Below, piece by piece: positions 1-11,248 of a stretch of 64,000 bases of DNA. Under the pieces are notes generated by a model. The model was given only the letters and a program-made list of their open reading frames with translations. It searched no databases and was not told the DNA's origin. Every line of letters starts with the position of its first letter. Position 1 is the first letter of the stretch. The position numbers were made by a program, and so were the translations under genes. This DNA comes from Isoetes taiwanensis (lineage: Eukaryota; Streptophyta; Lycopodiopsida; Isoetales; Isoetaceae), in contig JAJEKV010000044.1 in assembly GCA_021234155.1 (NCBI GenBank), positions 10,698,777 through 10,762,776 on the forward strand, written 5' to 3'.

Positions 1-2
1 AG

Positions 3-635
3 GTATATGATTCAAGGAAGAATTTATGGAGGAAGGGAGGAACAGTGGACTGTAGTGGTGTTCCCCACAATGAACTTGTCGGCACTTCTAGCATTTTTTC
101 CAGCTTTGATGACGAACAGAAACTGGCAATATATGATTATGCACAAGATCGTGCGAGTTGGGTGAATTATGCTCAACCAAACAATTCTTATGAAGTTGGG
201 AACTACACATCTTTCTTCTCCAAATGTAAAGACAGAATTATACTAGTTGGCTTTGCCCACGGGAAGCCAAAAATTGAACTTTGGAGTGGGAGTACATTGA
301 ATGGTATGTTGAAGTGGACATTAATGACTGAGCTTGACAGGGCAGCATTGAAGAAATTGAGAGCAATCAAAAGAGAGAATGAATACAGCTGGATGATGAA
401 CGATATTCCTGAGGAATGGTATCCAAAGGTTGCACTGAGCGAACATGATAGCATTCTCATTGCCATAGCAGGGGCAAAGAAATACGAAGAAGAGACAACT
501 TTGTTGCTTGAATATGACCTGGCAAAACGTCTTTGGAAATCAATCAAAATTCCAGACACTCTTTATTACTTCCCCAACAATGCATCAAAAGAGGAAAGAT
601 TAATGTTTCTTTATCCCACCTTGTTTTTACCTTAA
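3..635 (+). CDS. F-box protein (kelch/FBA-like C-terminal part), 5' truncated by window edge, copy 1
   Basis: The frame is open from base 3 to the TAA at 633-635 and starts mid-protein. The family is identified from the second copy at 46049-47232, which carries the F-box itself and matches this segment almost base for base (window position plus about 46622). F-box proteins are substrate receptors of SCF ubiquitin ligases, and this part would be the substrate-recognition domain. It keeps 25 bases (136-160) that the second copy lacks, so its frame is intact where the other is broken. The upstream F-box exon lies outside the window, so it cannot be said whether the whole gene is functional. Confidence 0.75.
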   Translation, partial: VYDSRKNLWRKGGTVDCSGVPHNELVGTSSIFSSFDDEQKLAIYDYAQDRASWVNYAQPNNSYEVGNYTSFFSKCKDRIILVGFAHGKPKIELWSGSTLNGMLKWTLMTELDRAALKKLRAIKRENEYSWMMNDIPEEWYPKVALSEHDSILIAIAGAKKYEEETTLLLEYDLAKRLWKSIKIPDTLYYFPNNASKEERLMFLYPTLFLP

Positions 636-739
636 ATGTATATGTATATTTTGTATTTGATCCTTTATTTGGAATCCGTATTGGAAGTTTAAAATTGTTA
701 AACCAAGAAAAAATGAAACATCGTTTCGTTGAGGTAGGA

Positions 740-1050
740 TTGCAGGCCATAATAAGCTTAATTCTGTGGAGAATGGAATATGCATGTCCTACAAAAATGA
801 TACCAGGATTTGGAGATTAGAAGACACAGACTATAGTGGTCTTTTCCTGCAGTTCAATTTGGAAGAGCTGGCCTTTGCATATGCTTTTTCTTTCTTAAAG
901 AATTATGAGGGTTCTGATCTGGAGGGGCACCTGTATATTGCAGAAATGTTTCTATATCTATTTGATGTTGTACTATTCTGGAAAGAAAATCTATTGCACT
1001 GCACTGTGCCTTGCAAACAAGGTGCTTTTGCAAAGGGATTGCCAGAATGA
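740..1050 (+). CDS. Putative downstream exon of F-box copy 1
   Basis: After the stop at 635 a second protein-like tract begins near an acceptor-like TTGCAG (740-745). It reads in one frame to 1050 and contains the motif WRLEDTDYSGLF followed by a hydrophobic stretch near YLFDVVLFW. The same tract occurs downstream of F-box copy 2 (47360-47716) and again, partly, at 48260-48560, with amino-acid-level similarity kept. I could not find a donor/acceptor pair in matching phase that joins it cleanly to the first exon. It may be an alternative exon, a 3' UTR tract or a decayed exon. Confidence 0.35.
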
Positions 1051-1066
1051 AAAACAAAAACTTATG

Positions 1067-1166
1067 GCAGAAGCAGAAGCAGAAGCAGAAGCAGAAGCAG
1101 AAGCAGAAGCAGAAGCAGAAGCAGAAGCAGAAGCAGAAGCAGAAGCAGAAGCAGAAGCAGAAGCAG
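1067..1166 (+). repeat. (GCAGAA)n hexanucleotide microsatellite, about 16-17 units
   Basis: This is a near-perfect array of a 6-bp unit. It would read as alternating Ala-Glu in one frame and Ala-Ser on the other strand. At the equivalent positions of the paralogous tracts (about 47680 and 48476) only two or three units are present, so the array has expanded in this copy. Confidence 0.97.
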
Positions 1167-1169
1167 CTT

Positions 1170-2130
1170 GTGGATTATTAGGAGGATTATTAATGTGGGG
1201 CCTTGTCAATTCTGATTAGCATTGTATATTTGCATGCTTGGAAGGATTAATATTACAACGATTGCAAAGTTAAGCCATGGCCATTCCTAAATGAAGTTGG
1301 TAATTACAACACATTTATCACGAGCCATGAGTTGGAACGAAGAAACATGACCAGAAGATCTAGCTTTGAATCTGAATGTATTTCCCTACTTACTTCTCAA
1401 TGTGTGGTTTGCAATGCCCACTTTTCATATTGCTGGATCCTTGCATTTTCAGCTGTCCACAATCGTCTTCCAGTTGTTGAGCAGAGACAATCTTATCCTC
1501 AAGTTCAATGCGAATTTACCCTTCTTCTCCCTTATCTCTTCCTTCTTTAACGCAGCAACAATCTTATCCCATAGTTCAAATGATAATTTACCTTTCTTCT
1601 TCCTTATACTTCCTCCATTTTCCTTCTTCAACCTGGTGAAAGATGCCAGCACCTATTTTGCCTCTTCTGCAATCATGAGTTCTCAACATCTCTCTCAAAA
1701 ACAATGATTTTTTATATGCTGTCTTCGTAAGCATGTTTGAAGCTTTTTAACTTCCTGGTGATAAAAAAGAATCAATTCCTATTCCACATGCGAATCAAGG
1801 ATTTATTGCAGTGGAAGTGTGTTGAATATAATATTAATGTGGCCTGTTAGAGACAATGCCAATGTAAAACCCCGTAAAATATGGCACTTATATGCAAGTG
1901 AAAAGAATCCTTACGTATCAGATGCCTCCATCCCCAACTGGGCTTATTAGGCCAAAGAATAGACAGATTAAAAGTATGTGCAACAATTTGAGAATTTGAG
2001 TTAATTGTTAGATATCAATTCTTAGTGATTTCAAACAAGTTTTCAGGATCTGAGATGGATCAATGAATCTTATTTGAGAATTGCTTAGATAAGCAAATGA
2101 TTAAGCATCAACTAGAGCTAACAAGGGGAA
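1170..2130 (+). repeat. F-box 3' flank, duplicated at about 48500-49505
   Basis: No gene is recognised. The tract matches 48500-49505 in the same order with small indels, for example around 1330 (48730), 1500 (48910) and 2087 (49471). The match ends near 2118, where this copy joins directly to a downstream stretch that in the other copy lies about 70 bp further on. A short GCT repeat at the joint suggests a microhomology deletion. Confidence 0.75.
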
Positions 2131-2254
2131 GCAAGTGTTGCCTTTCCGCAACACTGCTGCATAAGAGTTATAAGAGTTTTAAAAAGGGGAATCTGGACAC
2201 AGGTACAAACTTCAAAAGTTTAGAAAACCTAGAATAGTTGCTGCTTATTTTAGG

Positions 2255-2405
2255 GTAACTTCGCACCCGCTGCAGGATTAAGCTAATTTTTTTAACTGTC
2301 CAGTTAAACATATAAAAGACCGTCATGTTCGCATCAACTAAGTTAACTTTCCGTTAAGACTAACATAACGGAAACTAGTTAAATCCTTTCGCACCACAAC
2401 AAGTT
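2255..2405. repeat. AT-rich GTTAA/TTAAC repeat, left remnant
   Basis: This short tract is rich in GTTAAC and TTAACG and bounded by TTCGCACC-like motifs. Similar sequence lies at 19060-19260, 22067-22250 and 53690-53878. It ends in a T-run (2406-2419), just before the PLE block, and the matching remnant resumes after a T-run at 19045-19068. The PLE therefore probably inserted into a copy of this repeat. Confidence 0.5.
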
Positions 2406-2708
2406 TTTTTTTTTTTAATTAATCAAACATTGTATGAGGTTTCAGTGTAATACACGCCATGGTTTTTGATAAATGAAAAGGTTGGATAACCATGTATGCA
2501 GGATCAAGGAGCAAAGGGCAACACTTGATAATAAAGAAGGTAAGCACTTGTGAATATCTACAATGACCTAAATGCGATGGTCTAGGTACCAAGCAAGAAT
2601 ACCAGCACAATACCTAATGAAGGATCGTGTCCCGACCAGGATATGGTAGCGGAGAAAATTTTCGTATGTAATGGCGTCCCAGATAAGGACAGAACTTAGT
2701 CTTTACCG

Positions 2709-4148
2709 TAAAAGGATTTACAGGGGCGATCATGTGCTCCGACTTGAGATACCGGCTATGGCATGAAGGCGGAGCTGCAAGCCGACAGTAGCATAGCAGT
2801 TGCATGGGAAGGAGGAAGGGTGACCTCAATATGGTCACCAGAAAGAAGCTGCAAGAAGAGAAGAAAGGCATGGCCAAAAAATTGAAGGTATTCCAATTCC
2901 ATAAACCTGCACTTGTAACTCGTTGCAAGAGTAAGGCAAAAGAAATTACTCAGATCTGTCAGGGGATTGCTCAAGCTATTGATGATGGGGAGGCTCAAAT
3001 AGGTGATAGGCAGAACATGGTGCAGCAGCCTAATCCTCTCCTTACTCAGTCCAGTGCAGTGATGGCCACAAATAACATCAATGAGACTGAATGCAACATA
3101 CAGCAAAGCATGGCAAACACTAAGGCAAAGACCATTATGAAGGCTGATCAACAAGAAAATAGTCCTGCTCGATCCAACCAGGTTTGAGATCATGAATATT
3201 GTTATGAAATTTGGAAGTAGTATGCATTTCTATCCTACTTTGGAGAGTATATTTGCTAAAAGATAAAAATATAGTGATGATAGGTTTAATATTGCAGATC
3301 TGAAAGTAATAGATGCCTTAAGTATGGCAGATCTACTTAATATTGTCCATGTTTAGACTTAAAACAGATATTAGCATGATTCTGAACTTATGGACTAAAA
3401 TAGAGTATGTATAATGTGGAAATAGTGTATGAAACTGGATTAAAGTAGATCTAGTGAGAATAAGGATTCCTGAAATGGAATTATAGGATTATGGCTGACC
3501 TACTGACAGAGATCTATGGAATACATTATAGATCAGATATATATAAATACCTTTGGAGCATAGGCTTGGACTATTATATCATATTTGCATGCCTTTGTAA
3601 CTGTTTGTGGTTTACAAGCAGGGTGAAGGGCTATAAACCCAGAAATTCTTATGACACCTGCTACCATGTTCATTAGCAACCGTATTAACGCTTGGTTTTG
3701 TTCGTTGTGGTGTAGGTAATAGGAATTTCTGCTCCTTGCAATGTTTACTTCCAATTGGTGTATTTAAGCAAAATTTCTGGATGATACTTTTTCGCAAAAC
3801 AAATATGGTGCACAGACTGTATTCTACACAGTGGATGGTTTGGAATTTTAGCTTTTATTGCAGCATTACTCATGTAAAAATTAAAAGTATTTGCCAGTAA
3901 GAGACAGTAATGAATCATTGAAATTGGGTGTATAAAGTGTGAAACCACAAGGTTGACAGTATGAATTATTTTATGGAATATATTCTGTTTATGGAACATG
4001 TTTGTGGCCAGATCCTTGCTCATAGATATAGGGCACCCGTATGTGTATGAGGTTGCAAATTGTAACATGAGAGGTCTTTAGATCTTTAATGTTAAACGTC
4101 TAGGATGGTCCCCATAAAGGTCCAGAGTAGATGTAAAGGGTTTTTTTC
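2709..4148 (+). repeat. PLE left terminal direct repeat (pLTR-like)
   Basis: It is nearly identical to 17570-19050. It contains the first coding exon (2804-3181) and most of the first intron. The left copy continues into the rest of the intron and the internal region. The right copy stops at a T-run inside the intron. Confidence 0.85.
2804..3181 (+). CDS. PLE ORF exon 1, basic N-terminal protein segment
   Basis: This is an open frame of 126 codons beginning MGRRKGDLNMV, rich in Lys/Arg at the start and Gln/Asn later. It ends at a CAG|GTTTGA donor. The acceptor ATGCAG|AAC at 4243-4251 restores the same phase (phase 0) and opens into a further 54 codons. The fragment is therefore best read as the first exon of the element's long ORF. 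No known domain is recognised. The basic N-terminus could bind nucleic acid (inference). A copy in the right repeat (17665-18042) carries an in-frame TAG at about 17872. Confidence 0.5.
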
Positions 4149-4248
4149 AGTTTTTCAACTCATTGGTTTTACCAATGACATGGATCTTGGTCTTCAAATT
4201 TCAGGTGTATAAACTGTTTTTTAACTAACTTATGTTGATACAATGCAG
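3182..4248 (+). other. Putative retained intron in the PLE ORF
   Basis: GT...AG borders with matching phase 0 flank 1067 bp that is AT-rich and full of stops. Intron retention in genomic copies is a known peculiarity of PLEs, unlike LTR or LINE elements. Transcript evidence is needed to confirm splicing. Confidence 0.45.
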
Positions 4249-5813
4249 AACCTAAACAATGAGCAGGATGGGAATAATCAATGGATCAAGGAACTCCAGC
4301 TGCTCGAATACAATGATCATGTTAAACTCAAATTCCAACTATGCAAAGGCAAACAATCTTGGCTTGCATTAAAAACAAAGATATCCACTCTTTCATATTA
4401 TTCAAGGAGGTAACTCACGGATAAGACCAAGTCTCCTATAACCTTCTTAGGGTTCAGTGCGTGGTTTAAGCTCTACTATCTTATGAAGAAGACCAATTTC
4501 AAATTCAATGAATGCAAGGAAATCTTGGTGAGTACTTATAACGATATGGAATCTATCCTATACAGTAGGACCTGTGAAGAAGATATGATAGATGAAAGGT
4601 TCATGGCTGGAGTCATAGCATTAGAGGATGCAAATGATATTTTACCAAGATCCTTCAGCAAGGAGGAAGATAATGAATCATCCCGAATGGAAGATTTATG
4701 CCTATTTTCTGAAAAAGATCTGATAGAGGATGATAACACAAATGAGGAAAGTGCAGACAATGAAACCAGCAAGCATTTAGGTGATAAGGTGCCAAATTTG
4801 ACTTTAGCTAACTCCTCATGCTTTCCTATTATTATTGAACAAACTGTCGAATGCTATGGTGCTACATATGATAATGCAATATGGAGAAGCCAGAATTTCG
4901 GAGCCTTAGCTCCTATGGATATCAATACATGGATTGCACTAGCAGGGATTACAAAGGGGGAAATCAGAGCTGCAAACATGGCAGCACATAAAATGGAAAA
5001 ATATTTTAACAAATTAGATGCAGACGTACCATTTGATATGGCTTCACTGGGACTGCCCTGCAGCAAGAATAATGGCATACATATATGCCAAAAAAGGGCA
5101 TATGGCTTTCTCCAATGAGGAAAAAAATGACTTCTACTTGAAAAGGTTTTGGAGAACGCACTGTCCATATTTTAAATGCAAGTGTGAAACAAAAATATGG
5201 AAGGAAAAAGAATGATGATTCATGTGGAAGCGGGATTGCGTGGTTCGATCAAGCAATATGGTTTATACTAAACCACGTGAATGAAATCTTCCCTAACACC
5301 ACTACTATAGGGAAGATGGTATGCATTACAAAATTCATGAATGTTACTGTTAAACCTGCAGTTCTGGCTTTTATAGCATATCTTGAAGTTAGGAAGATAT
5401 TATCTGAAATGACCATGGCCTTTACAAAGGAACCAGAAGGAGACCTCAAAGCAATGTTTGGGAATGACAAGCTGGCTGATATTAGCCAAAAAATGATCAA
5501 ACCTATTTCTTTCCCGAGAAAACATGGAACCGATGGACGCCCCACAATTCAAACTAAGTCATACTCCAGCAGCAACAAAAGTTACAGTATCGTTACTAGT
5601 ATTACACCTTTGATGCCTCCAAGGATTACCAGGGATCCAAAGAAGGCTATGACATCTGAAACCCAATCTGCTACACCTGGGGAAAGCTTGGATAAGAAGA
5701 TAAATCATCAGAATAACTTGGATGAATACTCTATCACCAAAGGAGGAAATCGTGTAATATCTCTCGATGAGAGCAGTGCAATAGCCCTTGATTTTGTGGC
5801 AGAATCAAAATAA
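4249..5813 (+). pseudogene. PLE N-terminal ORF (unknown domain), frameshifted
   Basis: Coding-like sequence runs through three frame changes. The segments are 4249-4413 (NLNNEQDGNNQWI), then a shift to 4413-5118 (contains ITFLGFSAWFKLYY and an acidic Glu/Asp-rich stretch at about 4660-4780), then 5118-5200, and 5184-5813 ending DFVAESK. Low-complexity acidic and Ser/Thr-rich linkers alternate with aromatic-rich blocks such as DINTWIALAGIT and SGIAWFDQAIWF. No zinc knuckle or GIY-YIG nuclease is seen. It lies between the first intron and the RT, so it is likely the long N-terminal extension of the element's polyprotein. Confidence 0.5.
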
Positions 5814-6051
5814 GTCCACTAAAAATGGCTACTTTTTCTTACATATGTTTATATGAGGAAACCAACCCTGGGGTTTGTTGTATCAGTTTCCCCTTGAGAT
5901 TTATGATAGTATAAAAAAACTGATACAAATGAAATATAAAAATATACCCATTTGGGCATGGTTCTATGAACCATTTTTTGAAAAATCCTGGAAATATATG
6001 ATTCATTGTTTTTAAGCATATGAATTTTCTCTAACTTCTGATAATTTTGTA
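5814..6051 (+). other. Gap between PLE coding segments, possible second intron
   Basis: This AT-rich, stop-filled stretch ends in TTTTGTAG|GATATGACT, after which a coding frame (DMTRIIVRDINMKKH) opens. A GTGGCA donor at about 5798 would join in phase, but its consensus is weak. The alternative is simple decay. Confidence 0.3.
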
Positions 6052-7025
6052 GGATATGACTAGGATTATTGTCAGGGACATTAACATGAAGAAACATCTA
6101 TGCTCTCAAAAGGAAGACAAAAAACAGCACATTATACACCTCACCTTCTTCTCAAAAGCCATGGGAAAATTCAATGTCAGAAATATTTTCAACATGGTTT
6201 TATCTGAAACACTGTAGGAAAGAGGCAGTGAGCTTGTGGAAAACACAACATTTGCATGGAGGTACACGGAGCAGCTCAAACACAAAGTGTACAAACCATT
6301 CAAAGTATTTGCTGAAGGCAACAGGGCCAAATGTCCATGCAATAATCCAAATCTCACAAAGTTTGTAGATCAAAGCATCGGACATGTGCGCACCACTGAC
6401 CTACAAATCATCCATAGTACTAAACTCAGAAAGGCACTTGCCTATGGACTTAACCATATTCCAGATGATTGTCTTAATGTTCAACTAGTGATGGAGGATT
6501 TTCAAGACCTATGTGATCAATTTTTTAATACACATAAATTCAGCTTGCTGGATCTTACAGAAGAGGACATTCAAAGCATTGGCAATCTATTGGTACACTA
6601 TGCCCATATGGAGGTTGTGGAGCTAAAAAGCACCCTTTTTGCCAAAAGGTTTTTATTCAAAGATCTGGAAGTAAAAAAGAATATTGAATGGCTCAATAAA
6701 AACCTATATGTATCGTGGATCGGATAAAGTCGCTAATAATCCAGCCATCATCTCGCCAAAAAAACATATCTTTGATATGGCTATTAATAGATTGGCTAGT
6801 GATGATTTTGAAAGGCTGGAGCAATCTTCTGAAAATATTAAAGCGATGTGTATAAATAAAATTGAGGAGTTTACTGGCAAGCAGTTGCCACAAGGCCTGA
6901 AACTACCATATCTCATGGCCAGCTATAAGGCCCATAAAATGGAGTATAGATGGCTAACAAATGCCAACAATACAATATATTCAGATATGGCCAGATGATT
7001 ATCATGGGTACTAAATAATGTGGCC
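6052..7025 (+). pseudogene. PLE reverse transcriptase, N-terminal half
   Basis: The frame runs from 6052 with one TAG at about 6213, then 6236-6727, then shifts to 6684-7000. It contains GHVRTTDLQIIHSTKLRKAL and GLNHIP, which resemble the conserved pre-RT block of PLEs (the segment after the 'DKG' region). It also contains LPYLMASYKAHKMEYRW followed by NTIYSDMARWLSWVLNNV, matching the pattern of the first RT finger block (P.FY..PKIHK...RPI). The frame is cut at 7025 by the 7026-16507 insertion and resumes at about 16513. Confidence 0.55.
7021..7025. repeat. Left copy of a candidate 5-bp target site duplication (TGGCC)
   Basis: TGGCC at 7021-7025 matches TGGCC at 16508-16512. Joining the flanks brings the two halves of the RT coding region together. 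Five bases could match by chance; the RT continuity is the stronger argument. Confidence 0.45.
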
Positions 7026-7189
7026 GAAGGGACTCCGCTGAGAGACACAAAACCGCCGACCGCCGGGTGGTGGCGGGAGTGTCTTCTTGCTATCGGCTTA
7101 AGCCGGAGGTTTTCGCCACGCACTAGGGCTTGTAGTTGAGGAAGTCCTTTGGTAGTCGGGCCGGTTTTGTGTCTCTCATGAGTCCCTTC
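7026..7189. mobile_element. Inverted-repeat element, about 164 bp (MITE-like)
   Basis: GAAGGGACT at 7026-7034 is mirrored by AGTCCCTTC at 7181-7189. A longer arm GAGAGACACAAAACCG (7040-7055) is mirrored by CGGTTTTGTGTCTCTC (about 7161-7176). The interior is GC-rich. No target site duplication of its own is visible. It lies exactly at the left edge of the insertion in the PLE, so it may be a terminal hairpin of that insertion rather than an independent MITE. Confidence 0.6.
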
Positions 7190-10100
7190 CTGTAATCCCA
7201 TCGATCATAGCTAAATAGCAAATAATATGATGTATAATGGTAGCACAATGCATAATGTATATTTTAAGCCCAAGCATAAATACGAAAAGAGGAATGCAAG
7301 CCAATGAACCAATCCACGAAAACAACCACGACAAGAGCCCAACGCCGAGAAAGTGTAAAACACGACGCTTTAATAACAACCTCCTAACAATGCTAGAAGC
7401 CCCCCAAAACCACATCGATTATATGTCGACGTAAAACGTAATACGAAAAATGATCGAGCGAAAGCAGAAAGCAAAACAATGGACTAAGCTCCCCATAACG
7501 GATATACAATAGGAAAATAATGACAGAAGACGAAAACCAACGAGGTGAATAGGCTTCAAAGGAGAAATATAGTGCAAAAGAGCTCGCAAATGCAAAAACA
7601 TGACAAAGTGCAAAAACCATGGCAAAAAGAAGAATTGAATGAGTATAAGGAAGTGCCAAACGCAATATGCGATATCCAAAAGAAAAAGCTAAAGAGCACG
7701 ATACAAATGACGGTAATACTAAGGTCCGTTCCGTAGCATAGGAGAAAATGTGTGGTGAAGCAGAAGACAAATACCATATGCATAAAGCCATGAATAAAGG
7801 CCTCAATAGGAAAAAAATACTTGGGCAAACGAGGGACTTAGATTGAGGAAGAGAATGTAGACATACCAAAGACCGCCAAAAAAGAATGGTCGAGAAGGAA
7901 ACGGAAACTAAAGTTAATTCGAGCACAAGGAAACGAAAAAATGAGGCGAACTTCAAAAACGATAAGCCCAAGGAAACAACACATAGGCCACGAAAGAAAA
8001 TAAAGTAAAAATGCGCCGCATTCTATAAATAAGTAGATCAACCTAATAACCCGCATAACCGTTAAAGAGGCGGGGCATCAAAAACAAGATAAACCACAAG
8101 TGCAAAAAAAAAAATCCAACAACTATGGGAAACCAAGAATGTAGAAGATAATACCACCCTAATAACGATACCACCCGATAATAAGCATAATATGGAAACT
8201 AGGTTGAGACAATCAGATATAGAAAAAGCAAATTCAAATGATGCCGAACATAAAAAGTCAAACAATCATGTAAACACATATAATGCAAAAACATGCCAAC
8301 ATAAAGCGAAACCATATTGTCAACCATAACGCAAAAAAGATAACAACCATGAAACATCCGAAACATGATAGAGGCAAGAACGCGGAAAAGCAAATGCAAC
8401 CATTGTAATGTCCGTCGGCCTAAAAGAGGAGAACAACGCTCATGAATATGAAAAGAAAAATCAACCCCTCATAGTGCATAATAAGCATAACGGGAAACCC
8501 AAAGGAGACATCGATATATAGGAAAAAGGCAAATTCAAATGATGCCGAACATAAAAAGTCAAAATAGATCACGGAATGCAACATAGGGATAATATCAAGG
8601 TAAACAACAAGAATGACGAAAAACATAAGGTGCCGTGAGATGAAAAAGGACAATACATGTAGAATAATATGCCACACGGACCGACTTTCCGCCCCTATGC
8701 TAAAAGCAATATACACGCAAAAACACACCTTATGGAAAAACACTTTAATGATCAAGTTAAACCCATACAAATGCACCCATAAGTTCAAAAGGCCAATGCC
8801 TCCCATCATCCTAAAGAAATTCCAAACCACTCTGAGCATCAAAACAAGATAAACCACAAGTGCAAAAAATAGAACCCAACAACTATGGGAAACCTAGAAT
8901 GTAGAAGATAACACCAATTAATAACGATACCACCCTCGATAATAAGCATAACATAGAAACTAGGTTGAGACACCGTGATATAGGAAAAAAAGCAAATTCA
9001 AATGACGCCGAACATAAAAAGTCAAACAACCATGTAAACGATATAATGCAAAAACATGCCAACATAAAGCTTAAACCATATTGTCAACCATAACGCAAAA
9101 AGATAACAACCATGAAACATCCGGAAACATATAGAGGCAATAACGTGAAAAAGCAAATGCAACCATGGTAATGCCCCGTCACAAAAAAGAGGAGAACAAC
9201 GCTCAAGAATATGAAAAAGAAAATCAACCCTCATAGTGCATAATAAGCACAACATGGAAACCAAGTGGAGACATCGATATAGGAAAAAGGCAAATTCAAT
9301 GATGCCGAACATAAAAAGTCAAAATAGATCACGTGAATGCAAATATAGGGATAATATCAAGGTAAACAACAAGAATGACGAAAACATAAGGTGCCGAGAT
9401 GAAAAGGACAATACATGTAGAATAATATGCCACATGGACCAGATTCACCCCTATGCTAAAAGCAATATACACGCAGCAAAACACACCTTATGGAAAAACA
9501 CTTTAATGACCAAGTTAAACCCATACAAATGCACCATATATCAAAAGGCCAATGCTCTCCCATCGCCCTAAAGAAATTCCAAACCAACAGAATGACATAC
9601 ATGTCCGTATAAAAATTGAATATGTAACAAGATGAATCGTAATAAATAACCCCAAAATATTATGCTAAGGATTACTTAAATGAAATGGACATGGAGCAAA
9701 TGCAAAGAAATAGGAAATATGCTAAACCACATTTGCACAATGAAAAATCCGCAAGGTCTATTCAGATATGCCAAGGTAGAAAACCCGCCAAGAGTAGTTA
9801 CCAGAGGAGTGTTATGAGTAATGTGTTCAACCTCAAACGCACAAATGAGAAGGAACCAAGAAAATAAAAGAGCACCACAAGATTAGAAATTGAACATTGG
9901 CAAAATATGAGCACGTATAAGTTTGTTTTCGCAATCCAAATTGTACATATGACAAGAATTGAAAAATTCCTATATGAAAGCAAAGTCATGCACCATATTC
10001 ACCTCTTTCATGAAATACGCATGCAAGAATGCCCCTCATGAAAAAATAATCCAATGATTAATCCGCAACTATACTCAAACGAATTAATGCAAAGCAATAT

Positions 10101-10300
10101 GGATAAAACTAATACCCCACCTGACTCAACTTATATAAAAACACAACACATCCAAATGATGTATGCCCCAAGTCCGAATCAAACAAGGCAAAAATTAATC
10201 CCTATGGCAATAATAATACGAATATATAGCCGATGGAATGATGTGATGGAGGTAAAGGATGGAGCTCACAAAAACGTAAAAAGAAAAAGAAAGTAATTAG
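7190..10300. repeat. A-rich, low-complexity tract (transposon interior or long LTR)
   Basis: The plus strand is strongly A-rich with scattered CG. The minus strand is T-rich and yields hydrophobic, meaningless ORFs, the longest about 190 codons. No domain is recognised. It contains the 8075-9586 tandem duplication. The composition differs sharply from the flanking PLE coding sequence, so it is part of the foreign insertion. Confidence 0.6.
8075..9586. repeat. Tandem duplication, two units of about 0.76 kb
   Basis: Unit 1 starts at 8075 and unit 2 at 8836. Both begin GCATCAAAA and end with a TTCCAAACCA motif (8820 and 9577). Within each unit a shorter block containing GATGCCGAACATAAAAAGTC recurs (about 8240, 8540, 9005 and 9300), giving a nested repeat structure. 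The units differ by many one- or two-base indels. Confidence 0.85.
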
Positions 10301-11248
10301 AAGCTACAAATCGATGGAGAAGACAAAAATAGGGGCCGCGCAGGCAACCCGATCCAAACGGACGGCCTAAATGCAAAAGCATGCGCCTTTGCCGGATGCG
10401 ATAAGCGGATGCCATCTAGTGGATCCAGAGTTCGGGGAGATCGGGCCTTGCAAATGCACCCACACCGCAAGGACCAAAACGCAGAAAACGTAAAACAGAG
10501 GCGAGGGGAGTTCATGGATGAGCCGAAAACAAAGAGGAAGTCGAAATTTTGGCCGAGGTGGCCGCGGACGCTTGGCTTAACCTCCAGCGAGAAGCAAGGC
10601 CGCCGCCTCCATCTATGAAAACCCGGGCCGCATTACGCTACTATAAAATGATCTAAAACAAACAAGGATGGATGGGTATCTAAAAAGGATATGCCGATCC
10701 ATCGAAATTCATCGTGATTCACAAATAAGGATATTTGGGGATCACTTGAGCCATCGAATCAAAACCCCGTGGGTATAGACTTGTGGTGATTTACAAATTA
10801 CAAATTACAAGAGCAATAGGTTAGAAGCACGTAAGAAGACCTTTGAAACGACTCCAAAGATGCCCGATTTGATCGAGAGGGCTTAATACGGTAAAAGGAT
10901 GGCTTAACCGGGAAAACTTTGCGCTTGAGGATGAGGTGTCGAGAAGCGCCTAAAATAGAAAAATAGAGAAGCCGATTGAAGAGATGGGAAGAACATGGAA
11001 AATCGCCTCTAGAAGTGCGATCGCTGGAACTCCAATAAAAATCAATAAAAGATCACAAAGGAACAAAGGAAATCAAGACTACGCCTAGATGTCCCGCGAA
11101 TCATGAGAGACCAGCCCGATGCCATGCTAAATTGGAAAAAAAGGGGTAAGATAGGAATCGCAAGAGGAAACAGAGGAGAAGATAGGAGTCCGCCAGTTAG
11201 ACATCCCCGAGCAGAAACGCAGCCCCCGCCTCCGCCAGATGTGCCCGG
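10301..11248. other. Unrecognised transposon-like tract left of the copia-like element
   Basis: Higher-GC sequence than the preceding A-rich tract, with no coding domain. A stretch near 10640-10760 (CTATAAAATGATCTAAAACA onward) has patchy similarity to 15950-16010 on the other side of the copia-like element. The two tracts could be paired remnants (LTRs) of one older element, but the match is short. Confidence 0.35.

Noticed and set aside
991-1209. Ala-Ser repeat protein on the minus strand
   Set aside because: It is the complement of the GCAGAA microsatellite with no coding support.
7393-7971. 192-codon minus-strand ORF rich in Phe, Leu and Ser
   Set aside because: It is the complement of an A-rich low-complexity tract. 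Its hydrophobicity follows from T-rich codons, and similar ORFs occur along the whole tract.
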